The position numbers and the translations under genes are program-made. From Gemmatimonadetes bacterium T265 (lineage in GTDB: Bacteria > Gemmatimonadota > Gemmatimonadetes > Gemmatimonadales > Gemmatimonadaceae): a DNA stretch of 64,000 nucleotides. Positions 41,602 to 48,328 of this stretch are shown here, piece after piece (the first letter of the stretch is position 1; the number at the start of each line of letters is the position of its first letter). The notes under the pieces are model-generated. The model did no database searches. It was not told the origin of the DNA and saw only the letters and a program-made list of their open reading frames with translations. Location: the NCBI GenBank assembly GCA_019973575.1, contig BPUI01000002.1, positions 1,333,888-1,397,887 on the forward strand, read 5' to 3'.

Positions 41602-41678
41602 GATGCGTGGCTTCGCGGGTGCCTAGGCACGGGCTTGCGTGTCTAGACGCCCGTGCCCATATTGTGGGCGTGCGCGCA
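41602..41678. promoter_or_regulatory. Divergent early promoter and repressor operators
   Basis: Two similar palindromes, GTGCCTAGGCAC (41619-41630) and GTGTCTAGACGC (41639-41650), are centred 20 bp apart. A rightward promoter can be read as TTGCGT (41635-41640), 18 bp, CATATT (41659-41664), with the second palindrome between the hexamers. An additional GCCCA/TGGGC inverted repeat flanks the -10. This fits a repressor-controlled P_R. Confidence 0.65.
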
Positions 41679-41933
41679 ATGGTGCACGCACAGACACCGC
41701 CCAAGGTAATGCCGAACCACCCGGTTCGTCCGCTGCCCTCCGCGCGCACGATGAGCGTGCTGGCCGCCTCGAAGGTGCTCGAGGTGTCGCGCGGGACGGT
41801 GGAGCGCCTCGTTCGCCGCAAGCTGATCGAGGCCGAGCAGAACGAACACGGCCACCTGCTGCCACTCCGCGCGAGCGTGGAGCGGTTCAAGGCCGAGCAG
41901 GACGCGGCCGCCGCCGACACCGCGGCCGCCTAA
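41679..41933 (+). CDS. Cro/excisionase-like DNA-binding protein
   Basis: An 84-residue product from ATG 41679; ATG 41709 is an alternative, because the first is only about 8 bases from the predicted transcription start. The core (VLAASKVLEVSRGTVERLVRRKLIEAEQNEHGHLLPLRASVERF) is a winged HTH_17-type domain as in excisionases. The first gene rightward of P_R normally encodes Cro or Xis; both roles are compatible. The Ala-rich end stops at TAA inside GCCTAACG. Confidence 0.72.
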   Translation: MVHAQTPPKVMPNHPVRPLPSARTMSVLAASKVLEVSRGTVERLVRRKLIEAEQNEHGHLLPLRASVERFKAEQDAAAADTAAA

Positions 41934-42050
41934 CGGCCGCGCGCCCGCCCTCGCCGCGCCCGCTCTCACCCGGGCGCGGCGGGGAAGCTAGGCCGGCCCC
42001 CGCACCCCGCGGCGGCCGGAGACTGCGAAACCTTCGCCCCCGACCGGACA

Positions 42051-42440
42051 ATGGATGGCCGACCGACCAGCGCCCCGCGCACGCGCACCACCCCCACCGG
42101 GCGCGTGCTCACGCTCCACCGCGCCGTCCGCGCGCGCGCCGACCGCGCCGCGGCGGACGAAATCCTCGCCGGCGTCGGCGCGATGAAGCGCCGCCCCGGC
42201 CACCGCTACAACCACCTCGCGCGCGGGACCGTGCGCCCGCTCGGCATCGCCCCCGAGGCGATCGTCGACGCCGCGCTCGACGGGCAGCCCGAAGGCCGGG
42301 CGGTCCACAGCTACGCCCGCGCCGCGGTCGCGATGGTGCGGGCTGCGTACGCCGCGCTCCGCCAGGAGGCGCCCCACCTCGTGCGTCCCGAGCCGCCCCG
42401 GCCGGCGCGCGCCCGCCCCCACCGGAGGGCCGCCGCGTGA
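42051..42440 (+). CDS. Hypothetical early protein (129 aa)
   Basis: A basic, Arg-rich protein with helices (VLTLHRAVRARADRAAADEILAGVGAMKRRPG, AVHSYARAAVAMVRAAYAALRQEA). RPGHRYNHLARGTVRPLG lies between them. Its TGA overlaps the GTG of the next gene. Early position after the Cro/Xis-like gene and basic charge suggest nucleic-acid binding, but there is no recognised family. Confidence 0.5.
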   Translation: MDGRPTSAPRTRTTPTGRVLTLHRAVRARADRAAADEILAGVGAMKRRPGHRYNHLARGTVRPLGIAPEAIVDAALDGQPEGRAVHSYARAAVAMVRAAYAALRQEAPHLVRPEPPRPARARPHRRAAA

Positions 42441-42595
42441 TCACCACGCTCTCCCTGCTCGTCGGCCTCCTCGCCGGCGGCGCGACGCTCGCCGTGGGCC
42501 GCGCCCTCCTCCGCCGAGGGCGCCGCGCGGGGGCGTCCGACGACGCGCGGGCCGTCGCGCGCGCCCGGCTCAACCTCGACGACCCCGACGCCTAA
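42437..42595 (+). CDS. Small single-span membrane protein (52 aa)
   Basis: The GTG at 42437 overlaps the previous stop. An N-terminal helix (TTLSLLVGLLAGGATLAVGRALL) is followed by an Arg-rich, helical cytoplasmic tail. It ends just before a 15-bp perfect inverted repeat that probably stops transcription. Function unknown. Confidence 0.55.
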   Translation: MITTLSLLVGLLAGGATLAVGRALLRRGRRAGASDDARAVARARLNLDDPDA

Positions 42596-42614
42596 CCCGC
42601 GCGCCCTACAACGA

Positions 42615-42652
42615 CGCCGCGCCGTGCGACTCTCACCTCGCACGGCGCGGCG
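42615..42652 (+). terminator. Perfect 15-bp inverted repeat (candidate terminator or attenuator)
   Basis: CGCCGCGCCGTGCGA (42615-42629) pairs perfectly with 42638-42652 around an eight-base loop, CTCTCACC. No T-tract follows, so it may need Rho, or act as an attenuator or processing site, between the small membrane gene and the next early gene. The rest of 42596-42713 is non-coding. Confidence 0.55.
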
Positions 42653-42713
42653 GCCGGACCCGAAGATCCGTCGGCTGGATGGCCGACGGGAACCCTAACC
42701 GGAGACCCGACCC

Positions 42714-42941
42714 GTGTCTAGCGACGCCCCCGCCCCCGACCTCTCCCACCTCCCGATCGAAGCGCGCGAACTCCTCGGCGACGCCCCGCCGTCCGCCCCC
42801 GTCGACGCCTCGCCCGACGCCGCCGGCCGCGCCTGGGCGCGCGCGCTCGGCATCTACCGCGGCGGCGCGCTCGAGGGCGTGCTCGTCGGCGCCGCGTCCG
42901 GCGCGCGCGTGCCGTTCACCTGCAGCCCGACGAAGGGCTAA
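42714..42941 (+). CDS. Hypothetical early protein (75 aa)
   Basis: The GTG at 42714 has CGGAGA 12 bases upstream. The product begins with acidic, proline-rich sequence (LSHLPIEARELLGDAPPSAPVDASPD) and ends with RAWARALGIYRGGALEGVLVGAASGARVPFTC. It is followed three bases later by the Ala-repeat gene. No family is recognised. Confidence 0.5.
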   Translation: MSSDAPAPDLSHLPIEARELLGDAPPSAPVDASPDAAGRAWARALGIYRGGALEGVLVGAASGARVPFTCSPTKG

Positions 42942-42944
42942 GCC

Positions 42945-43766
42945 GTGACCCTCTCCGCCTTCCGCCCGACCTTCGCGACGCGCGACGACCTCTGCGCGTT
43001 CATCAGCACAGTCACGCTCGACGAGGGCTCGCACGAGTCGTTCGACCGCGGCGTGTGCGCGATGGAGCTCATCGCCTACGTCGCCGGCGAGCCGCACACC
43101 GACCAGCCGCAGTGCGCGTCGCCGCTGCTTACGCGGTTCTGCATCCAGCTCAACGACACATGGGACGACGCCACGCGGAACCGGCTGCTCCGGCCGGTGC
43201 TCTGCGACGTCGTGGGCACCCGCACGAGCGACGCCGACGAACTGATCCGGAGCTACCTCGCGTGGGACTGGGTCGTCCGCACCTACACGCCGGCGTGGCT
43301 GCGCTGCGCCGGCGCGACTCGGCCCGAGCTCCTCGCCGAGGCCGAGCGCCTCGAAGCGTTGCCCGAGATCGTCGACGCGTCGAGCGCAGGATCTGCCGAG
43401 CGCGCGCTCTTGAGCGCGCGCTCGGCCAGTGCCGCCGCCAGGGCCGCCGCCAGTGCCGCCGCCAGGGCCGCCGCCAGGGCCGCCGCCGGGGCCGCCGCCG
43501 GGGCCGCCGCCTGGGCCGCCGCCAGTGCCGCCGCCAGGGCCGCCGCCAGGGCCGCCGCCGGGGCCGCCGCCGGGGCCGCCGCCGGGGCCGCCGCCAGGGC
43601 CGCCGCCAGGGCCGCCGCCGGGGCCGCCGCCGGGGCCGCCGCCCACGAGCGCGCCGAGGCGGCGCTGCGCGCCACCGTCGACGCGCTCCAGGTGAGCGCG
43701 GTCGACTTGGTGCGCCGGATGTGCGCCGTCGGGCGCGTCCCGGCGGCGGCCGAGGTCGCGTCGTGA
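42945..43766 (+). CDS. Early protein with long A-A-A-X repeat tract (273 aa)
   Basis: The N-terminal 150 residues form a folded-looking domain (TRDDLCAFISTVTLDEGSHESFDRGVCAMELIAYVAGEPHTDQPQCASPLLTRFCIQLND). Next come about 18 tetrapeptides A-A-A-(R/S/G/W), then a short amphipathic helix (ERAEAALRATVDALQVSAVDLVRRM). The Arg-containing alanine helix might form a long rod or bind DNA. The DNA tract of 12-bp units is preceded by a strong inverted repeat. The GTG at 42945 is three bases past the upstream stop. Confidence 0.6.
   Translation: MTLSAFRPTFATRDDLCAFISTVTLDEGSHESFDRGVCAMELIAYVAGEPHTDQPQCASPLLTRFCIQLNDTWDDATRNRLLRPVLCDVVGTRTSDADELIRSYLAWDWVVRTYTPAWLRCAGATRPELLAEAERLEALPEIVDASSAGSAERALLSARSASAAARAAASAAARAAARAAAGAAAGAAAWAAASAAARAAARAAAGAAAGAAAGAAARAAARAAAGAAAGAAAHERAEAALRATVDALQVSAVDLVRRMCAVGRVPAAAEVAS
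43395..43642 (+). repeat. 15-bp inverted repeat followed by about 18 tandem 12-bp units
   Basis: 43395-43426 is a perfect inverted repeat (15-bp arms, TT centre; arms contain GAGCGCGCGCTC). It is followed from about 43431 to 43642 by units of GCCGCCGCCRGG. The units show a higher-order five-unit pattern (Ser, Arg, Arg, Gly, Gly), repeated after a Trp-bearing unit, which implies block duplication rather than simple slippage. Confidence 0.85.
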
Positions 43767-43978
43767 GCGCCGCCGACCTGCCCCTCGTCGTCCGCGGGCT
43801 CCTGGCCTGCGTCGCGATCGCGGGCCTGGGCTTCGCGGCCGGGTGCGGGATCGTGCTCGCGGAGACGCTGCAGCACCGGTGGCGGATGTGGCGCCTCCGC
43901 CGCCGCGTCATGCGGCGGATCCACGCCACCCCGTACCGGACCCCGCGCTACACCGACTCCGTCCACCGAGGCGCCTAA
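43763..43978 (+). CDS. Small membrane protein (71 aa)
   Basis: The GTG at 43763 overlaps the previous TGA. A hydrophobic helix (LLACVAIAGLGFAAGCGIVLA) is followed by a strongly basic tail (RWRMWRLRRRVMRRIHATPY). It precedes the Sak4-like gene by two bases. It could be a membrane-tethered early protein; function unknown. Confidence 0.55.
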   Translation: MSAADLPLVVRGLLACVAIAGLGFAAGCGIVLAETLQHRWRMWRLRRRVMRRIHATPYRTPRYTDSVHRGA

Positions 43979-43980
43979 CG

Positions 43981-45084
43981 ATGGCGATGCAATTCCAGAA
44001 GGCGGCGCGTACCGCCGTACGCCTCAAGCTCGGCATCCAGGGCCCGAGCGGCAGCGGCAAGACCCTCGGCGCGCTCGCGCTGGCGTTCGCCCTCGCCGAG
44101 GGGAAGCGTGTCGCGCTGATCGACACCGAGAACGAGTCGGCGTCGCTCTACGCGGACCGCTTCGACTTCGACACGCTGAACCTCGGCGCGCCGTACACGT
44201 CGGCCCGCTACCTCGAGGCGATCCAGGCCGCAGTCGACGCGGGCTACGGCGCGGTCGTCGTCGACTCGCTCTCGCACCAGTGGATCGGCGTCGGCGGCAT
44301 CCTCGCCCGGAAGGAACTCGCCGACGCGCGGGGCGGGAACAGCTTCACGAACTGGGCGCCGTTCACGAAGGAGCACGAGGCGTTCAAGGCCGCGCTGCTG
44401 GCCGCGCCGGTGCACGTCATCAGCACGCTCCGCACGAAGGCCGAGTACGTACTGGAGACCAACGCGAAGGGGAAGGAGGCGCCGCGGAAGGTCGGGACGG
44501 CGGCGATCCAGCGCGAGGGGCTCGAGTACGAGCTGTCGATCGTCTTCGAGCTGCAGATGGACCACAAGGCGTCGGCGTCGAAGGACCGGACGGGCCTGTT
44601 CGACGGGGAGCTCGTCGACCTCGCGGACCGCGGGACGGGCAAGCGGCTCCTGACGTGGCTCGCGAGCGCGACGCCCGCGCCGGTGCTCACCGCCCTCGAC
44701 CGCGCGAAGCGCGTCCCCTTCCCCTTCCACAAGGGGAAGCCGGAGCACCAGCAGCCGATCGACACGCTGTCGGACGAGATGCTGCTGTCGGCGCGCGAGG
44801 GGACGCGCACGTTCCGCGAGCAGAAGAAGAAGCCCGGCGCGTTCGCCGAGTTCTACGAGGCGTCGGCCCTGGTGCTCGACGCCCGCGGCGTCGACCTCGC
44901 GCCGGCGGATCCGGACGACGAGGAGGCGTTGAAGCCCGGTGACGCGGATCCGACCGCGCCGCTCGAGCCCGCGAAGCCCGACCTCGTTACCGGCACGCGC
45001 GAAGAGCACGCGGCCGCGGTGGGCGCGATGCAGGAGGCGAAGCGCGAGACCGTGCCGGCCGATGCCAACGACGACCTCTTCTGA
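43981..45084 (+). CDS. RecA-like AAA_24 ATPase (Sak4-type recombination protein)
   Basis: A 367-residue protein. Walker A GPSGSGKT is at residues 21-28, LIDTENESASLYADRFDFDT follows, Walker B GYGAVVVDSLSH is at about 92-103, and the VHVISTLRTKAEYV sensor region comes later. This is the AAA_24/Sak4 pattern of phage RecA-like single-strand annealing proteins. The C-terminal 120 residues are acidic, ending DANDDLF, which resembles single-strand-binding-protein tails. It probably supports phage recombination and replication. ATG 43981 overlaps nothing but follows TAACG. Confidence 0.8.
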   Translation: MAMQFQKAARTAVRLKLGIQGPSGSGKTLGALALAFALAEGKRVALIDTENESASLYADRFDFDTLNLGAPYTSARYLEAIQAAVDAGYGAVVVDSLSHQWIGVGGILARKELADARGGNSFTNWAPFTKEHEAFKAALLAAPVHVISTLRTKAEYVLETNAKGKEAPRKVGTAAIQREGLEYELSIVFELQMDHKASASKDRTGLFDGELVDLADRGTGKRLLTWLASATPAPVLTALDRAKRVPFPFHKGKPEHQQPIDTLSDEMLLSAREGTRTFREQKKKPGAFAEFYEASALVLDARGVDLAPADPDDEEALKPGDADPTAPLEPAKPDLVTGTREEHAAAVGAMQEAKRETVPADANDDLF

Positions 45085-45442
45085 GCCGGCGCCCGCGCGC
45101 GACTTCGCCCGCCAGTGCCTCGCGCACTGGTGGCCGCTGCGCGCGGACGGCACGTGCGCCCGGTGCGACGCGGCCGCGGAGCGGATGATCGCGCTCCGCC
45201 AGCCGTGCCCGCCGGTCGACACGTGGCCGCGCGCGCTCCGGCTCGAGGTGCTCCGCCAGCACGAGCTGCGCACGACGCAGCACCCGATGACGGACGAGAC
45301 CCAGCGGCGGCAGGCGAGCTGGGAGCAGTGGCTCTACGGCGCGGCCGAGGACCTCGGGGTCATCCCCCGCCGCGGCGCGCCGACCCCGATCCGCGACGTG
45401 TACGCGAAGCTCGTCGCGCACCTCAACCCGCAGGGGGCCTAA
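45062..45442 (+). CDS. Hypothetical early protein with Cys pair (126 aa)
   Basis: The ATG at 45062 lies within the Sak4-like gene's 3' end (23-bp overlap). The protein has RQCLAHWWPLRADGTCARCDAAAERM, with a C-x2-C that might complete a zinc site, and a helical C-terminus (RQASWEQWLYGAAEDLGVIP, IRDVYAKLVAHL). No family is recognised. The next gene starts two bases after its stop. Confidence 0.55.
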   Translation: MPTTTSSEPAPARDFARQCLAHWWPLRADGTCARCDAAAERMIALRQPCPPVDTWPRALRLEVLRQHELRTTQHPMTDETQRRQASWEQWLYGAAEDLGVIPRRGAPTPIRDVYAKLVAHLNPQGA

Positions 45443-45444
45443 CG

Positions 45445-45927
45445 ATGCCGCGGTTCAAGAAGATCAAGTTCGACGGCGCGACGGTCACGCTCGAGTGGAC
45501 CGACGGCGGCCGGAAGTGGGAGAAGGTCGAGGTGTTCACCGGCCGCGAGCTGCCGCACCCGGACTTCACGGCTGCGCTCGCGGCGTGCGTCCCCGTCGTA
45601 CTCGACCTGCTCGAGCTCCCGGACGAGTACGCGCACGGGATGACGGTGCGCGGCGTGTCGCTGAGCGTGGACGACGAGGGGCACGAGGGGGCGGTGGTCA
45701 CCTGCCTCAAGGCGCTCGACGCGGTCCCGGCGCCGCTGGTGCTCAACACGCCGCACGTCAGCACGCGCGAGAACGCCGAGGGGGAGCCGTCGATGCCGGA
45801 CGCGCTCGGCGACGCGCTCGAGACGATCAAGCGCGAGGCGCAATGCTACCTCGCCGGCGGGAAGCGCGCGCAGGCCGACTTGTTCAGCGACGCCGAGATC
45901 GACGCCGCAGAGGCCGCCGGGGTCTAA
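45445..45927 (+). CDS. Hypothetical early protein (160 aa)
   Basis: The product starts MPRFKKIKFDGATVTLEWTDGGRKWEKVEVFTGRELPHPDF, a beta-rich module. It continues with VLDLLELPDEYAHGMTVRGVSLSVDDEGHEGAVVTCLKAL and ends with a helix EIDAAEAAGV after GKRAQADLFSD. This resembles phage proteins that accompany recombination modules, possibly binding DNA or the ATPase. The acidic tail QADLFSD recalls single-strand-binding-protein C-termini. No secure family. Confidence 0.5.
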   Translation: MPRFKKIKFDGATVTLEWTDGGRKWEKVEVFTGRELPHPDFTAALAACVPVVLDLLELPDEYAHGMTVRGVSLSVDDEGHEGAVVTCLKALDAVPAPLVLNTPHVSTRENAEGEPSMPDALGDALETIKREAQCYLAGGKRAQADLFSDAEIDAAEAAGV

Positions 45928-45929
45928 CG

Positions 45930-46277
45930 ATGCCCGCCACGCTCGACGAGGTGCTGCGCGGCATGCGCGCCGAGGCGCAGACGTACGGGCGCAACGGCGA
46001 CCGCCTGCCGCCGAGCGCGCTCGTCGGCTACGCGGACGCGGTCGCGGCGTGCCCCGACGTGCAGCTGCTCGCGTGGGTCCCGGAGGGGCGCGCCGTCGCG
46101 CGCGCCGGGCGCGACGTGCGCTGGTTCCAGCGCCGCCGCGCCGAGTGGCTCGCGGTCGGCCTCGCGCGCGAAACGCCGAGCGGATGGGAGTACCGCGCCG
46201 TGGTCGTGCCGCAGCGCGGGGACGTCGGCGCCGAGGAGACGCCCTCGCTCGCCGACCGGCTCCTGGGGGCGACGTGA
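45930..46277 (+). CDS. Hypothetical early protein (115 aa)
   Basis: It starts two bases after the upstream stop and overlaps the integrase start (GTGA at 46274). The sequence has a helical opening (LDEVLRGMRAEAQTYG), then PPSALVGYADAVAACPDVQLLAWVPEGRAVARAGRDVRWFQRRRAEWLAVGLARE and a beta hairpin (WEYRAVVVPQRG). Immediate coupling to the integrase suggests co-expression, for example as a directionality or replication accessory, without further support. Confidence 0.5.
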   Translation: MPATLDEVLRGMRAEAQTYGRNGDRLPPSALVGYADAVAACPDVQLLAWVPEGRAVARAGRDVRWFQRRRAEWLAVGLARETPSGWEYRAVVVPQRGDVGAEETPSLADRLLGAT

Positions 46278-47575
46278 CGACGCGCGACGAGCCGCCGGAT
46301 CGCACGCGCGTCGCCGAGTACGGCACCGAGCGCGCGCGCGACTACGTGCGCGTCTTCACCGAGTCGGCGCCGAAGAAGGGGGCGCCGAACCGCCGCGTCG
46401 TCGCCATGCAGTGGACGAACCCGCGCACGGGCCGGCTCAAGACGCACCAGTTCAAGGACGACAGCGCCGCCAGCCTGAAGACGGCCCGGAAGACCGCCGA
46501 GGACCTCACGGTCAAGCTCCGCGGCGCGGACGCCGGCGCGCCGCCGCCGATCGCGCTCGGCGACCTCTGGACGCGCTTCGAGACGGCCGAGTTCGCGCAC
46601 CTCCGCGGGAACACCGCGCGCAACTACCGGCTGCAGTGGCGGATGGCGGTCGACGTGCTCGGCGCGCGCACGAAGGCCGGGGCGCTCCGGGGCGACGACC
46701 TCGCGCGCATCCGGCGCGCGTACCGCGACGACCGCGCGCGGTACCGCGCGAGCCACCCCGACGAGCGCACGCCGAAGCCGCTCGGGCACCGCACCATCCG
46801 CGAGGTGATCGCCACGGCGAAGGCCGTCCTCCGTTGGGGTGTGGCGAACGGGCTCGTCGAGCGTGACTGGCTCAGCGCGTGGCACTACAAGGTCGCGAAG
46901 GACGAGCGGCCGACGACCCCGCCGGAGTACACGCCGACGGAGCTCGACAAGCTGCTCGCCGCGCTCACCCCGAAGCGCCGGGACCAGTGGCGCGCGTGGG
47001 CGGTGCTGACCGTCGCGCGGGCGCAGGCGACGCGCTCGCACGCCGTGCTCCACCTGCAGTGGGCCGACGTCGACGACGCGGCCGCGGTCCTCACCTGGCA
47101 GGCCGCGTACGACAAGAACGGCGAGACGTGGACGCAGCCGCTCCGGGCCGCGACCCGGGCCGCGCTCGCCGTCGCGCGCGCCTACCGCGACGTCGACGGC
47201 TACACCGGGCCGTGGGTGTTCTACCCCGGGCACGCGCTGTCGCAGCAGGAGACGTACACGTACGACGCGCTGCACAAGGCGCTGATCCGCGCCGAGACCC
47301 GCGCGGGCGTCGAGCACCGCGACCGGCGCGCGGTGCACAGCGTGCGCCGGTCGTCGGCCGGGGATTTCGCGCACGCGGCGGGCAACACGAACACGGCGAT
47401 GCGCGCGTTAGGCGATAAGACCATGGACCTCGCCGAGCGCTACGTGCAGAAGCGCGACCCGGAGATCCAGGCGCTGTTCGACCAGCTCGACGCCGCGCGC
47501 CCGGCCGACGCGGCGCCGGCGACGGTGCCGAAGAAGCGCGCGCGGAAGGCGAAGCCGCAGGGCGGCGAGCCGTGA
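46274..47575 (+). CDS. int: Tyrosine-recombinase integrase
   Basis: A 433-residue integrase. The N-terminal 85 residues include a three-stranded-looking arm-binding region (RRVVAMQWTNPRTGRLKTHQF). A SAM-like core-binding domain covers about 95-215 (LGDLWTRFETAEFAHLRGNTARNYRLQW). The catalytic domain has an Arg in ARAQATRSHAVLHLQW (about 253), a His-x-x-Arg in HSVRRSSAG (about 354 and 357) and the nucleophile Tyr in AERYVQ (about 390). It recombines the core shared by attL and attR. It lies 0.6 kb from attR and is coupled to the phosphatase-like gene. Confidence 0.93.
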   Translation: MTTRDEPPDRTRVAEYGTERARDYVRVFTESAPKKGAPNRRVVAMQWTNPRTGRLKTHQFKDDSAASLKTARKTAEDLTVKLRGADAGAPPPIALGDLWTRFETAEFAHLRGNTARNYRLQWRMAVDVLGARTKAGALRGDDLARIRRAYRDDRARYRASHPDERTPKPLGHRTIREVIATAKAVLRWGVANGLVERDWLSAWHYKVAKDERPTTPPEYTPTELDKLLAALTPKRRDQWRAWAVLTVARAQATRSHAVLHLQWADVDDAAAVLTWQAAYDKNGETWTQPLRAATRAALAVARAYRDVDGYTGPWVFYPGHALSQQETYTYDALHKALIRAETRAGVEHRDRRAVHSVRRSSAGDFAHAAGNTNTAMRALGDKTMDLAERYVQKRDPEIQALFDQLDAARPADAAPATVPKKRARKAKPQGGEP

Positions 47576-48156
47576 GCGCGCCTCAGCTCCTCGCGATGGG
47601 ACGCGGGACGGCCGAGCGCTATCAGCCCGGCGCCCGCGAGATCTGCATTTCGATCCGCTCGCCGGGCGAGTCGGTCGCCGACCTCTCGCCGCGCTTCATG
47701 GCGGTCCTGCACCTCGCGTTCGCCGACGCGTGCTTCCCCTACTCGGCCGAGGTCGCGCGGCGCACGATCAGCGCGCGGCAGGCCGAGGATGTCGCCGCGT
47801 TCGTCGCGCTCTACCGCGACCGCGCGCGGCGCATCGTCGTGCACTGCGCGGTCGGCGCGAGCCGGAGCGTGTCGCTCGCGCTCGCCCTCTCGTACGCGCA
47901 CGGCTGGTCCGTACCGCGCGCGCGCATGACCCGCGGGCAGCTCGTCGTCGACGCCGGCCTGGTCACCGACCGATTCCCGCACCGGCGGTTCATCCCCAAC
48001 CGCTCCGTCTTCGTGCGAGTGGCCCGTGCGTGCCGCCCGCGCACCCGCAACCGAACCGCAACTGGCGTCCCGGACGCCGAAACGGCCGTTAGGCCGGGCG
48101 TGTCCGCGCCCGACGTAACGACCGCCATTCCAACGACTTACGAGGCCCCCGAATGA
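47572..48156 (+). CDS. Tyrosine/dual-specificity phosphatase-like protein
   Basis: A 194-residue protein from GTG 47572, overlapping the integrase stop. IVVHCAVGASRSVSLALAL (residues 87-105) is a C-x5-R phosphate-binding loop of cysteine phosphatases, preceded by SARQAEDVAAFVALYRDR and followed by a helix. The C-terminal 40 residues are Arg/Thr-rich and probably disordered; the arm-type repeat lies in this coding region. The final codons overlap the ATG of the attP-spanning gene. The substrate is unknown; phage phosphatases of this kind may alter host signalling. Confidence 0.78.
   Translation: MSAPQLLAMGRGTAERYQPGAREICISIRSPGESVADLSPRFMAVLHLAFADACFPYSAEVARRTISARQAEDVAAFVALYRDRARRIVVHCAVGASRSVSLALALSYAHGWSVPRARMTRGQLVVDAGLVTDRFPHRRFIPNRSVFVRVARACRPRTRNRTATGVPDAETAVRPGVSAPDVTTAIPTTYEAPE
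48045..48063. promoter_or_regulatory. Putative integrase arm-type sites, right side
   Basis: CCGCAAC occurs at 48045-48051 and 48056-48062, spaced 11 bp, matching the left pair at 1210 and 1221 in sequence and spacing (17 of 18 bases). The pair ends about 104 bp from the attR core. Symmetric distances support P- and P'-arm integrase binding sites. Confidence 0.6.
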
Positions 48157-48205
48157 ACGCCGTCCAGACGCCCCCGGCAGGACTCGAACCTGCGGCCAAC
48201 AGTTT
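48153..48205 (+). CDS. 5' part of the attP-spanning phage gene
   Basis: The ATG at 48153 overlaps the phosphatase TGA (ATGA). Its first codons (MNAVQTPPAGLEPAAN) run through the att core in the same frame as the segment ending at 1441. In the lysogen the frame instead continues antisense across the tRNA to about 48347, giving an unrelated tail. The reconstructed product in the circular phage is 128 residues. The coupled start and stop on both sides argue for a real gene. Confidence 0.55.
48167..48205. repeat. attR: right copy of the attachment core
   Basis: This is the partner of the 1069-1107 repeat (34 identical bases, one mismatch, four more). It forms the 3' half of the functional tRNA-Arg(CCT), so the phage brought a replacement 3' end and tRNA function is preserved. 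Confidence 0.92.
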
Positions 48206-48242
48206 AGGAAACTGCTGCTCTATCCACCTGAGCTACGGAGGC
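48169..48242 (-). tRNA. tRNA-Arg (anticodon CCT)
   Basis: Read on the minus strand, GCCTCCG (5') pairs with CGGGGGC (3') with one G-U. The D arm is GCTC...GAGC. The anticodon stem GCAGT/ACTGT encloses the loop TTCCTAA with anticodon CCT, and the T arm is GCAGG-TTCGAGT-CCTGC. It is 74 nt including the discriminator G, and CCA is not encoded. It decodes AGG. The prophage is integrated in its 3' half. Confidence 0.95.
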
Positions 48243-48328
48243 TGGCGGCCGTATCGCACGGCCGGAGCGCAAGTTACGGCCGCCCGAGCGGGCCCGCTAC
48301 GGAGCCGCGTCGCCCGGCGCACCGTCGC

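Larger units (their letters stand above)
1069..48205 (+). mobile_element. Tailed-phage prophage (about 47 kb) in tRNA-Arg(CCT)
   Basis: The element is bounded by duplicated att cores, has a tyrosine integrase beside attR, and carries full sets of replication, packaging, head, tail, lysis and lysogeny genes with no obvious disruptions. The long tape-measure gene (1462 codons), tail-tube gene and G/GT chaperone indicate a long non-contractile tail. Parts of the head module (DUF935-like portal, MuF, Mu-I-like protease, gpG-like protein) recall Mu-type heads, but no transposase is seen. Almost all structural genes read rightward; the minus-strand genes are the repressor and the cargo at 37-40.6 kb. 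It looks intact and possibly inducible, which is an inference. Confidence 0.93.

Noticed and set aside
43429..43695. Proline-rich plus-strand protein (PPPGPPPG repeats) over the 12-bp array
   Set aside because: It is the alternative frame of the A-A-A-X repeat in the 42945-43766 gene and has no ribosome-binding site or flanking support.
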